Positions 60,197 to 64,000 of a stretch of 64,000 nt of DNA are shown piece by piece. The first letter of the stretch is position 1. The number at the start of each line of letters is the position of its first letter. Where the stretch lies: the NCBI GenBank assembly GCA_034766995.1, contig CM068313.1, positions 13,880,012-13,944,011 on the forward strand. Direction: 5' to 3'. The stretch is from Acanthacorydalis orientalis. Lineage: Eukaryota; Arthropoda; Insecta; Megaloptera; Corydalidae. A program made the translations under genes and the position numbers. The notes beneath the pieces were generated by a model. That model was given only the letters and a program-made list of their open reading frames with translations, ran no database searches and was not told where the DNA came from.

Positions 60197-62795
60197 GTGA
60201 GAGGAAAATTAATTTGCAAAAGAGAAATTGCATTTTTATGTGTAGATTCTTTTAACATCACATTTTACTTATTATTAACTATATATTTTTTATTGGAGTT
60301 CTGTTGACTTTTGAATGAAATTTAATACTTCCATAAATAAAATAATATTAATAACTTTTGGAAACGTTCAACTACTTTAACTTATTTCAGTAAAATAAAT
60401 ACTAAACCGTTACAAAATATTCTAAATGATTATTTATTAGTTTCGAATGTTTTCTAAATCAGTTTAAAAGCTGATTTATGTAATATATTTTTTTGTTATA
60501 TTAACACTGAATATTATTCATTTCTGATTTTTTTTCTTATCAAGAGAAAAAGATGAAAATTATAAAAACTAAAAAAATTTCAGTACATATGAAAAGTAAT
60601 AAATTATTTTTAATTATTGTTTTATAAAATTTTCTCTTTATAATATAAATTACTAAGCGGTTATTGTTTCTATATCAATTTATTGAATCTATAAGGAAGT
60701 AATTTCAGTTAATATATATATATATATATATATATAAATTCTAATTCATTGCATTTACCATATAAATATCCCTATTTATTTTTATAACAAAACTCTGACG
60801 TTTATTTCTACTGTCACAAACCACACATATTTTTTCCTCAAAAAATGTACAATAATCAATTAAAACTTATGCACATTTCGATGGAAATATCACTATTCCC
60901 AGACCGCGAGATTACAAAAAAAAAAGATTTTTCGGTGCACTAACAAAAAGCAAAATCTGTAATAACTTTTACAAATGTATTAAGGAAAATAAAAATATAT
61001 TAATCTAAAAAATATTATTTTTCAAATACTATCATCACTTTCGGCCTTTCTATTAGGTTGGTAAAAAAATAATAGCGGTTTTTGTTTTATGAATTCTAAC
61101 TCTAATTTTTTTCAATGAAAGTGTCATTTCATCCTTTTCATGTTAATATAATTTTAAAATCCTTTTTTCGGTCTGTATTTCGGTAACATCGTCATTATTA
61201 ATTTTGATTTAAATTAGGCAATTGAATTGAAGATGGAAGAGAAGCAAATAAAAGAAAAAGTTTTGTATGAGTTCAAGCAGAAACTGCTCGTAAAGTAAAC
61301 AATACTTTTGGTGTGGATACTGTTAAGGAACGTGAGGTGTAATGGTAGTTCCAAAAATTTCGTGGTAGCAATGAGAGCCTTGTAGATGAAGAAGGTCCCC
61401 GGCAACTTTCTTCAGTTCATAACGACTAACTGAAGGCGTTAATTGAATCAGAACCACACACAACAGTTCGAGAGCTTGTAAAAAAGTTAGGCGTTAGTCA
61501 TCCAACAGTTCTGGACCACTTAAAATAAGAAAATGAAGAAAGTTATAAATATATATGAATTTGAAGACCATAAACCGCAATTAATTTTCTACTAATCTAA
61601 TACATAATTAATGAAGAAGTATTATTAAATCGTTATTTTATGGAAATATGAAATTAACGTTTGCTTATTAAATTAAATTAATTTTAATTTAAAATATTAT
61701 TTCGATATTTTTTGATCAAAACAATTCAATAATTGATTATTGATCATTTCGATTGTTACTTATCTGTATTTCGATGGCGATGTCACAATCTTCAGATTGT
61801 TTAAGTGAAGAAAACTCTTCTACAGTACCTTAGTACTCAAAGAATGATGCCTTTTTCATCGAAATGCCTATAATCAACGATCAAATCTGATCAGTAATAC
61901 ATTATTAGACAGAATCAATTTTTAATCAGGTAAAAAAATATTTGTGGTTTGTGGAAAAATGAAAAAAATATTTGAAAAAGTGAATTAATCACAATGGTAA
62001 CAATTCTATTGATATATTAATAAAAATGTGACAGTAAAAATATATAATTTTATAAATTAATTTCGACCAGATACCTATAGAAAAGTCTTATAACTATTAA
62101 AACTTTATCTTTTAAATGACTCAATTTAAATTTTATTATAATGTTTGTTCGTTTTTCATTAAATGAATATTTAATTTTGGATAAATAATTTGAAAGCGTG
62201 TAATAGAAATATTAATAGCGCACGTATAAAAAACACAATTTGCTTAAACATTATTTCAATAATTTTTTTGCGATGAACTCCTAATAACACTCTTGTTGCA
62301 ATCTGATCAAATGATACATTTTGAAGATCGTCAAGATAAATATAAACGAAAAAAGTAGTAAAAATTCAAATGTTCACACCATTCTTCGTTTCACCAATAT
62401 CTCAAAATACTTAACTAAATATCTAAACATGTAAGCGGAAGCGGAACAATCGTAAAAAAGATACTTACTTTTCGTTGTTCACGTTGTTTTTCTGTTTATT
62501 TCTCAACCTCTCCTGCACTAATCGATGGATATCGCGACATTTTCTTCTCAATTTCTGATAATTCAGCCATTTCGGTAAAAACGTATAGTTACTGTTTTTC
62601 AACGCGTTGCTGTCTAACGGCGTCACCGTTATATTTCGTTGTGTCAAACTTTGTACATCTTTCTTGAAAGTGTCGACGAAATTTAAGACAGCACGTCGTT
62701 GTTTCACGTACTCGCAATCTTTTAACGTATCTTTTTCATATATGAGTTGGATGAAATGTTTGCCGTCGGTGAGTTGACGCAAATTGATTTCTTTT
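28949..62795 (-). CDS. Group III secreted phospholipase A2 (partial; 5' end beyond right edge)
   Basis: Four coding exons on the minus strand fit one gene: 62469-62795 (upstream region), 59200-59436 (catalytic exon B), 52563-52787 (catalytic exon A) and 28949-29144 (C-terminal). Every junction has a GT-AG intron and every phase agrees (two bases carried over at each join). Catalytic exons A and B are homologous alternatives. Group III enzymes cleave the sn-2 ester of phospholipids with calcium and an HD catalytic pair; insects use them as secreted lipases in immunity, digestion or venom. The intron between exon A and the last exon is 23.4 kb and full of repeats and GC islands. The upstream exon begins mid-codon, so signal-peptide exons lie beyond 62795, perhaps outside the window. 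Which role applies here cannot be told from sequence. Confidence 0.88.
29940..30300. other. GC-rich island in the long phospholipase intron
   Basis: CpG-rich DNA in an AT-rich intron, with strong splice-donor matches on both strands: GTGCC|GTAAGTAAAAG near 30174 (+) and TTCCA|GTAAGTAAAG near 30096 (-). It looks like a promoter with 5' non-coding exon, or a conserved regulatory element. No protein-coding frame recognised. Confidence 0.35.
30825..31095. repeat. Foldback-family repeat copy
   Basis: Left: CACAAGTGAATTTCTCACTC, AACATTTTTCTGATCAAAAA, TTTCGATGGCTATACCGAT, ATCTTCATAGCACC. Right: GTGAGAGCGAATTTAGACAC. An A-run sits at the centre. Confidence 0.65.
31646..31714. repeat. (TA)n microsatellite
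   Basis: Long nearly pure TA run with one A interruption. Confidence 0.9.
32041..34114. other. Intronic AT-rich DNA with (TA)n tracts
   Basis: (TA)n at about 33415-33447 and 33536-33577. A GC-richer patch at 32978-33060 contains GTCACCGGTGACC next to TTTAACGTGTTAAGG and may be the end of an old TTAA-type element. No gene seen. Confidence 0.45.
34115..34731 (+). mobile_element. mariner-derived MITE, copy 3, with internal (TA)n expansion
   Basis: Left end TTAGGCTGGTGGGATAATAA preceded by TA; right end TTACTTTTCTACCAATCTA. HTH-encoding part decayed. A (TA)n tract at about 34647-34694 sits where the other copies have a few TA units, lengthening this copy by about 60 bp. Confidence 0.82.
35050..35260. 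other. GC-rich island in the long phospholipase intron
   Basis: About 200 bp rich in CG dinucleotides, open on the plus strand as a 68-codon Arg-rich frame (35050-35256) that matches nothing I know. It is bounded by AT-rich DNA. Possible exon of an unseen transcript or a regulatory element. Confidence 0.3.
35627..36173 (-). mobile_element. mariner-derived MITE, copy 4
   Basis: TTAGGTTGTTAGAAGAATAA at the left and TTATTTTCTTACGAACTTAA at the right, flanked by TA on both sides. The minus-strand frame keeps '[20 protein letters not shown]' and '[11 protein letters not shown]', the DNA-binding part of a mariner transposase, then runs into the ITR. Confidence 0.88.
36441..36510. repeat. (TC)n-(TA)n compound microsatellite
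   Basis: CT-rich run with CA interruptions followed by nine TA units. Confidence 0.85.
36795..37075 (-). pseudogene. mariner transposase fragment (second subfamily)
   Basis: Minus-strand pieces in the order of a mariner transposase: '[17 protein letters not shown]' (the metal-site/Asn-Ala-Arg block), a decayed '[13 protein letters not shown]' (from the YSPDLAP block), then '[19 protein letters not shown]' and 'IDRIKKLVN' near the C-terminus. Frameshifts and losses make it dead. No ITRs identified. Confidence 0.65.
38222..38320. repeat. (TA)n-(TATG)n compound microsatellite
   Basis: TA run followed by interrupted GTAT/TATG tetranucleotides. Confidence 0.9.
38820..39345 (-). pseudogene. mariner transposase relic with an internal duplication
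   Basis: Minus strand reads '[20 protein letters not shown]' then '[11 protein letters not shown]', the mariner YSPDLAP block; the next frame continues with Arg/Phe-Ser-Ser-Asp-Glu-type sequence ('[13 protein letters not shown]'). The preceding 'FHQ.NARPY' block occurs twice, at about 39092-39150 and 39201-39262 (about 80% alike). A (TA)n tract at 39316-39362 follows. Confidence 0.68.
40270..40760. other. CpG-rich island, the most GC-rich part of the window
   Basis: About 490 bp dense in CG. On the plus strand ATGACAAACGTCG at 40480 is followed at once by a consensus donor GTGAGT, so it could be a first coding exon of four codons. Open frames exist on both strands (40268-40555 minus; 40480-40686 plus) but look like composition effects. 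A promoter or regulatory island within the phospholipase intron is the safest label. Confidence 0.35.
41736..41810. repeat. (TA)n microsatellite
   Basis: About 36 TA units with one CA interruption; one of the longest in the window. Confidence 0.92.
42148..42197. repeat. (TA)n microsatellite
   Basis: About 24 TA units. Confidence 0.92.
42465..42660. repeat. Foldback family, left half unit
   Basis: AGTCCTGACACTGTGACTAA, ACTCACAAAAGAATTCTTTT, AAACTGTTTAATAAATCATT, AACGTTTCGATCGAGGTG and AGAGCATTAAGATACAGAAA follow the family order. The matching right half lies at 43085-43290, suggesting the intervening 420 bp were inserted or captured between arms. Confidence 0.7.
43085..43290. repeat. Foldback family, right half unit
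   Basis: ATTCTGTACCTTGGAGCACT, GAAGATGATCG, TATTTTTGATCAGAAG and CATTTGTAAAAGTCACTAAA in the right-arm order. Confidence 0.68.
43652..43715. repeat. (TA)n microsatellite, target of the next mariner element
   Basis: About 32 TA units; the mariner ITR begins directly after it. Confidence 0.92.
43716..44730 (+). mobile_element. mariner element (third subfamily) carrying a nested transposon
   Basis: ITRs: TTAGGTGTAAAAATTACTTC on the left, and on the right (reversed) TTAGGTGTACAAATTAATTC; TA on both sides. The plus strand encodes '[11 protein letters not shown]' (the mariner N-terminal 'FCFxLKKNAAE' block) near 44414 and, after an internal deletion, C-terminal-like sequence to about 44683. Without the nested 505-bp insert the element is about 510 bp, so it was already a deletion derivative. 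Confidence 0.82.
43831..44335 (-). mobile_element. Tc1/mariner-superfamily element nested inside the mariner element
   Basis: Left end TACAAGTGTCCTAGAATAAA and right end (reversed) TACAGAGTGTCCCAGATTAA form ITRs, with TA duplicated outside. The minus strand holds a frameshifted transposase piece: '[14 protein letters not shown]' in one frame and '[14 protein letters not shown]' in the next, matching the WPxRSPDLxPLDFFLWGxLKxxVY motif of DDE transposases. It interrupts the outer element between its leader and coding part. Confidence 0.8.
44803..44868. repeat. (TA)n microsatellite
   Basis: TA run with GTATATAT interruptions, 70 bp right of the mariner element. Confidence 0.9.
45343..45870 (+). 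CDS. Unrecognised 175-codon open frame
   Basis: The longest uninterrupted ATG frame in the window, in a slightly GC-richer patch (45340-45850). It starts '[17 protein letters not shown]' and contains 12 Cys, but I recognise no domain, signal peptide or repeat. A CAG|GTAAAC donor-like site at 45475 breaks it. It lies inside the phospholipase intron, on the opposite strand. It may well be chance. Confidence 0.15.
   Translation: MYESTIPNALFATNRRRVVRCIFSERIDHSLNISFNVNGLFFAQVNVSKYPIADDAAEAICAHIHKHTYTESQVKRLKYSTRATHSCLLFLNKFDTKGIDLVCPRGCSYVACSYHFNISFRSIDLEFRSRVLNLNILASIHFTYARYHCLDMKLHSVEETFCCVFLIEAVDCKRT
46050..46420 (+). mobile_element. mariner relic, same subfamily as 43716-44730
   Basis: Shares GCATAACCTCACAAAACAGT, AAAAAGCAGCAT and CTTTTCGCATTCCAGTTGAA with the element at 43716. 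It encodes '[11 protein letters not shown]' then frameshifted sequence. It is truncated at the right, where a foldback-family copy begins. Confidence 0.7.
46425..46725. repeat. Foldback-family repeat copy
   Basis: Left TCATTAGAGCGCCAAGGTG and a partial duplicate CTGCCAAGGTGTAGAAAAAT; right GAAGATGATGACATCATTAT, ATGCATAAGCAACAATCAAA and GAAAGTGAATTTAGCTACAG followed by TGCCGGAACTG. Confidence 0.72.
48927..49486 (-). mobile_element. mariner-derived MITE, copy 5
   Basis: Ends TTAGGTTAGTAGAAAAATAT and TTATTTTCCTATCAACCTGA, with TA outside. The minus strand keeps the HTH-coding region ('[19 protein letters not shown]', '[13 protein letters not shown]') with a few stops and then the shared junction into the ITR. 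Confidence 0.88.
49979..50098. repeat. (TA)n-(TG)n-(GA)n-(CA)n compound microsatellite
   Basis: About 30 TA units, then TG, GA, ACAC and AGAG runs. Confidence 0.92.
50205..50320. repeat. Foldback family, left half unit
   Basis: TTGAATAAATCATTATCATT, GTATGCATTTCGATGACGAT, GTCATCATCTTCAGAGCATC, then TAGATACAG. No right arm follows; the long hairpin at 50421 comes next. Confidence 0.7.
50421..50607. repeat. Long near-perfect inverted repeat (hairpin)
   Basis: Left arm 50421-50508 (88 nt) and right arm 50513-50607 (95 nt) separated by TTAG. The arms show no substitution; they differ only by a 1-base G, a 1-base A and a 5-base (TAAAA) length change. Landmarks are GGATTTTCTTTGCAAAT and TTCAGAATGGAATAATTAAA in the left arm and their reverses in the right. 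See findings. Confidence 0.95.
50690..51120. promoter_or_regulatory. GC-richer island with GAGA-type run
   Basis: Composition rises well above background and includes (CT)n (CACTCTCTCTCTCTCG near 51026-51041), a GAGA-factor-like tract, and GCAGGCGCGCGGGT at 51076. It lies 1.4 kb downstream of catalytic exon A on the gene strand. Promoter or enhancer is plausible, unproven. Confidence 0.3.
51333..51658. mobile_element. Possible TTAA-flanked (piggyBac-like) MITE
   Basis: TTAATCCTTTCGTTACTAAT at the left and, reversed, TTAACTCTTTCAATGCGATT at the right: TTAA targets with short CTTTC-type ends. It contains a GA-rich run (51413-51438) and the perfect hairpin at 51457-51516. The ITRs are short, so this is tentative. 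Confidence 0.4.
51457..51516. repeat. Perfect 27-bp inverted repeat, 6-nt loop
   Basis: Arms 51457-51483 and 51490-51516 are exact reverse complements (TTTTCCCATCAGTATTTTAT in the left arm), loop AGTTCA. Confidence 0.95.
51725..51983. repeat. Foldback-family repeat copy
   Basis: Left: TTCACTCCACAAACTATAAA, CGCATTTCGATGACGATTAT, TTATCTTCAGAGCGATAATG. Right: GATAATGATGGCATCGTCAT, AATCAATAATCG and TAACATTTTTGATCAGAAC, where it meets the mariner end fragment. Confidence 0.75.
51984..52071 (-). mobile_element. Solo end of a mariner-derived MITE
   Basis: GATGAAATGACACTTAAATT to TTATTTTCCTACCAATCTAA matches the 5' terminal 88 bp of the MITE family in minus orientation; the rest is absent. It joins the foldback copy directly. 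Confidence 0.78.
52455..52530. repeat. (TGTC)n/(TG)n/(TATG)n simple repeat
   Basis: Interrupted tetranucleotide repeats starting 30 bp into the intron from the donor of phospholipase catalytic exon A. Confidence 0.85.
52563..52787 (-). CDS. Phospholipase A2 catalytic exon A
   Basis: 225 nt, entering and leaving with the same phase (last base of a codon first, two bases carried out). It encodes the calcium loop '[10 protein letters not shown]', the active-site segment '[14 protein letters not shown]' (His-Asp pair) and '[18 protein letters not shown]'. The donor AACG|GTAAGC is strong; the acceptor GGCACGCAG has a poor pyrimidine tract. There is one extra residue between HD and the next Cys compared with exon B. 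Joined to the exon at 28949 it gives 'CACDERFRTCL', as expected for the family. Confidence 0.92.
53000..53250. repeat. Foldback-family repeat copy
   Basis: Left CACAAATTAATTCCTCTGAC and AAAAATGTTTGATAAATCAT; right ATCGAAATGCGTATAACCAA and TCAGTGTCAGAACTGTACT. The centre is shortened. Confidence 0.72.
53480..53650. repeat. Foldback-family repeat copy, short form
   Basis: The two outer halves face each other with little centre: TTTTCATCTCACAAACCGCA and TTTTGATCAAAAATATTCAA, then GTCGTGGTTTGTGGAATGAA and GTGAAAGTGAATTTAGTAAT. It can form a long stem. Confidence 0.75.
53800..54140. repeat. Foldback-family repeat copy, nearly complete
   Basis: Left TCTCATCTAACACGCCATGA, TTGATTGTTGCTTACTTCAT, TGCCATCATCCTCAGAATGT, TAAGGTACAGAAAAATTGG. 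Right ATTTTTTGTACCTTAAATTT, ATCATTTATTGAACATTTTT and GCGAAAGTAAATTTAGTTAT. A further fragment is at 54190-54280. Confidence 0.78.
54657..54719. repeat. (TA)n microsatellite
   Basis: About 30 TA units. Confidence 0.92.
54868..54928. repeat. (TA)n microsatellite
   Basis: About 28 TA units, only 150 bp from the previous one. Confidence 0.92.
55941..56496 (+). mobile_element. mariner-derived MITE, copy 6
   Basis: Best ITR pair in the window: TTAGGTTGGTAGGAAAATAA and, reversed, TTAGGTTGGTAGAAAAATAA, flanked by TA. HTH frame decayed by small indels but recognisable ('[18 protein letters not shown]' at about 56371-56430), then the shared junction. Confidence 0.9.
57525..58270. repeat. Degenerate 16-bp minisatellite
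   Basis: Around 45 units of about 15-17 bp, consensus near AAGTCTTCGAAAATAC, highly variable. A larger block is itself duplicated: the stretch at about 57668-57735 recurs at about 57877-57943 (both with ATATACATCTTTAAATTTAC and AATTGTTCGAAAA). Minus-strand frames made of Phe/Lys/Tyr are translation artefacts of the repeat. Confidence 0.88.
58379..58406. repeat. (TA)n microsatellite
   Basis: About 14 TA units. Confidence 0.88.
59200..59436 (-). CDS. Phospholipase A2 catalytic exon B
   Basis: 237 nt with the same entering and leaving phase as exon A, so it can replace it. It encodes '[19 protein letters not shown]' (calcium-loop region), '[11 protein letters not shown]' (active-site HD pair, standard spacing) and '[15 protein letters not shown]'. 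The loop reads WCG-Leu-Ser where the family usually has WCG-x-Gly. The donor is AGCAG|GTTTGT, moderate. Read after the exon at 62469 it gives 'NEKSLIGGV'. It could also belong to a second, partly lost gene copy. Confidence 0.85.
59935..60235. repeat. Foldback-family repeat copy with a (TA)n core
   Basis: Left TTTTTCATCTTACAAGACTA, ATATTCAATAAATGATTATT, TTTTTGATTGTTGCTTATGA, GATGATGATGATGTCGTTCT; right GTGAGAGGAAAATTAATTTG. (TA)n at 60167-60196. Confidence 0.65.
60800..60975. repeat. Foldback family, left half unit
   Basis: TTTCTACTGTCACAAACCAC, AAAAAATGTACAATAATCAA, GCACATTTCGATGGAAATAT, then CAGACCGCGAGATTAC. Confidence 0.55.
61053..61600 (+). mobile_element. mariner-derived MITE, copy 7
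   Basis: TTAGGTTGGTAAAAAAATAA at the left and TTAATTTTCTACTAATCTAA at the right with TA flanks. HTH remnant '[13 protein letters not shown]' at about 61483-61527. Confidence 0.87.
61700..62010. repeat. Foldback-family repeat copy, nearly complete
   Basis: Left TTTTTGATCAAAACAATTCA, CTGTATTTCGATGGCGATGT, CACAATCTTCAGATTGTTTA; right TTCATCGAAATGCCTATAAT, GTGGTTTGTGGAAAAATG and AAAGTGAATTAATCACAATG. Confidence 0.75.
62469..62795 (-). CDS. Phospholipase A2 upstream exon
   Basis: 327 nt, entering with one base of a split codon and leaving with two (AA|GTAAGT). It encodes '[20 protein letters not shown]' then '[19 protein letters not shown]', a Lys/Arg-rich helix '[18 protein letters not shown]' and an Asn-rich end. 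The 'LTDG...LIYE...LKDCE' pattern is the N-terminal region seen in insect group III phospholipases before the calcium loop. The earlier exons, with the signal peptide, are not in view. An acceptor TTTTATTACAG precedes it. Confidence 0.85.
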
Positions 62796-63069
62796 CTGTA
62801 ATAAAATGAGGATCAATTAATTAAAGAAGTATATTTAATATTTATTAAAAATATTTTATTTATATTTATATATATATATATATATATATTCGTACATTAA
62901 AACTGTATACGGGCGCTAATAACCTTAGCTTTCGACGCGCCCTAAAAACCCAAATAACAACAACAAAAACGTATAGAACATATAATATCAGACGGACTTA
63001 ATCAAACATCAAAATTCATGAATCTACCCACATTATATTTTAAAATTTATTTTTTCTAAAACTATACAT

Positions 63070-63380
63070 TGGATTTGAATACAATTTTATAAAAAAATGT
63101 TTTCAGGAACTACATCTGTAAAATGTTTAGTAATTTTGCTAATCACAATTACATGCTATCATCTTTATAGCATTAAGGTACAGAAAATCTAGTTTTCTGT
63201 AATGTATCACATTTTTTGTATCTTATCTGTCTGAAGATAATGGAATTGTCAACTATATGCGCATAAGCAACAATTGAAAATGATCAATAGTCATTTATTG
63301 AACATTTTTGATCCAGAACTTTTATCGAGAAATGATAAATCATCTCCGAAAGTAAAATTATCCATAGTGTTAGAACCGTA
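63070..63380. repeat. Foldback-family repeat copy, nearly complete
   Basis: Left CATGCTATCATCTTTATAGC then ATTAAGGTACAGAAAATC; right TTTTTTGTATCTTATCTG, CTGAAGATAATGGAATTGTC, GCGCATAAGCAACAATTGAA, AATAGTCATTTATTGAACAT and CCATAGTGTTAGAACCGTA. Confidence 0.75.
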
Positions 63381-63629
63381 TGGTGATGCCGTTTTTTAAA
63401 TTATATTTATTAAGAGGAGCGTATCAATTTGTTATTGAAAAATAGATTGAATATTAGAATGATAAATAAAAGAAAAAAATTAAAACAAAACCTGATATAA
63501 TAATATTAAAATATAAATAAAAGATGTCACTATATATGAATTAATGTTCGATTTATATTTAAGTAATCAAAGATTGGTCAGTAGTTCAAATAAACATTTA
63601 ATTAATGGAAACAAAATTATATGTACCTT

Positions 63630-63760
63630 GGCACTCTATAGGTGATGGTATTGCCATTAAAATGCGTATGAGCAGCAATTAAAAATGATCAATAATCATT
63701 TATTATTCTACTATTGATAAGAAAAGTTTTCATGGTTTGTGCAGTAAAAATTTTACTATG
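63630..63760. repeat. Foldback family, right half unit
   Basis: TGGCACTCTATAGGTGATGG, TATTGCCATTAAAATGCGTA, TGAGCAGCAATTAAAAATGA, TCAATAATCATTTATT, then TTTCATGGTTTGTGCAG. Confidence 0.68.
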
Positions 63761-64000
63761 TTAACATCAATTGTTCTAACTTATATATAGTGTTAAAAAA
63801 TTTGACATACTTTTAGTATTAATGTTTAACGCATTAACTCTTTTAGTAAGTGAAAAAATAAAATTATTAATTAGATATATTTTGTGGAGTCATTTCGTTC
63901 AGAAATGTCTTATGAATGAAACCTTATACTCAGAGATATAATGATAAGATTTCATCAAGTATTATATAGGTATTAATCGCAGACACCATACAGTGTGAAC

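Larger units (their letters stand above)
62796..64000. other. Phospholipase intron or 5' flank
   Basis: (TA)n at 62868-62890 and two foldback-family copies (63070-63380 and 63630-63760). No further exon recognised. Confidence 0.5.

Noticed and set aside
1..64000. tRNA, rRNA, CRISPR arrays or bacterial-type operons
   Set aside because: None recognised by eye; gene structure is clearly eukaryotic. A tRNA scan was not possible here.

Overview
This is a eukaryotic window, almost certainly from an insect. It has AT-rich spacers, short GT-AG introns, dense (TA)n microsatellites and many TA-targeting mariner relics, plus an insect odorant-binding protein and an insect-type group III secreted phospholipase A2. 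A hymenopteran such as a parasitoid wasp is my best guess, from general look only; the order is not proven by anything in the window. All gene models were built by hand by joining exons in phase across GT-AG introns.

Layout. 1-2210 (+): the 3' end of THOC5 (mRNA export), then a complete four-exon CRCP/RPC9 (RNA polymerase III). 3023-11421 (-): two tandem, anciently diverged paralogues of the axonemal protein DRC10/IQCD. 12980-21986 (+): DRC2/CCDC65, head-to-head with the second DRC10. An odorant-binding protein gene with a long Asn-rich insert lies antisense inside the 5.5-kb third intron of DRC2 (14466-18455). 21987-28948: a 7-kb stretch with no recognisable gene. 28949 to beyond 62795 (-): one very long group III phospholipase A2 gene. 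Its upstream exon (62.5-62.8 kb), two alternative catalytic exons (59.2 and 52.6 kb) and a terminal exon (28.9 kb) all fit together in phase, with introns up to 23 kb.

Themes. Three genes in a row encode subunits of one machine, the nexin-dynein regulatory complex of motile axonemes. An RFX-type X-box lies about 120 bp upstream of the first DRC10, and a weaker one lies at a similar place upstream of the second. The two catalytic phospholipase exons have the same phase at both ends, so they look like mutually exclusive cassettes giving two enzymes with different calcium loops.

Repeats fill most of the rest. They include a high-copy palindromic (foldback) family; a mariner-derived MITE family that keeps the helix-turn-helix part of the transposase (seven copies plus one end fragment); other mariner relics, one carrying a nested second transposon; a Tigger/pogo relic inside a (TA)n tract; a 16-bp minisatellite; and two strikingly perfect hairpins (50421-50607 and 51457-51516).
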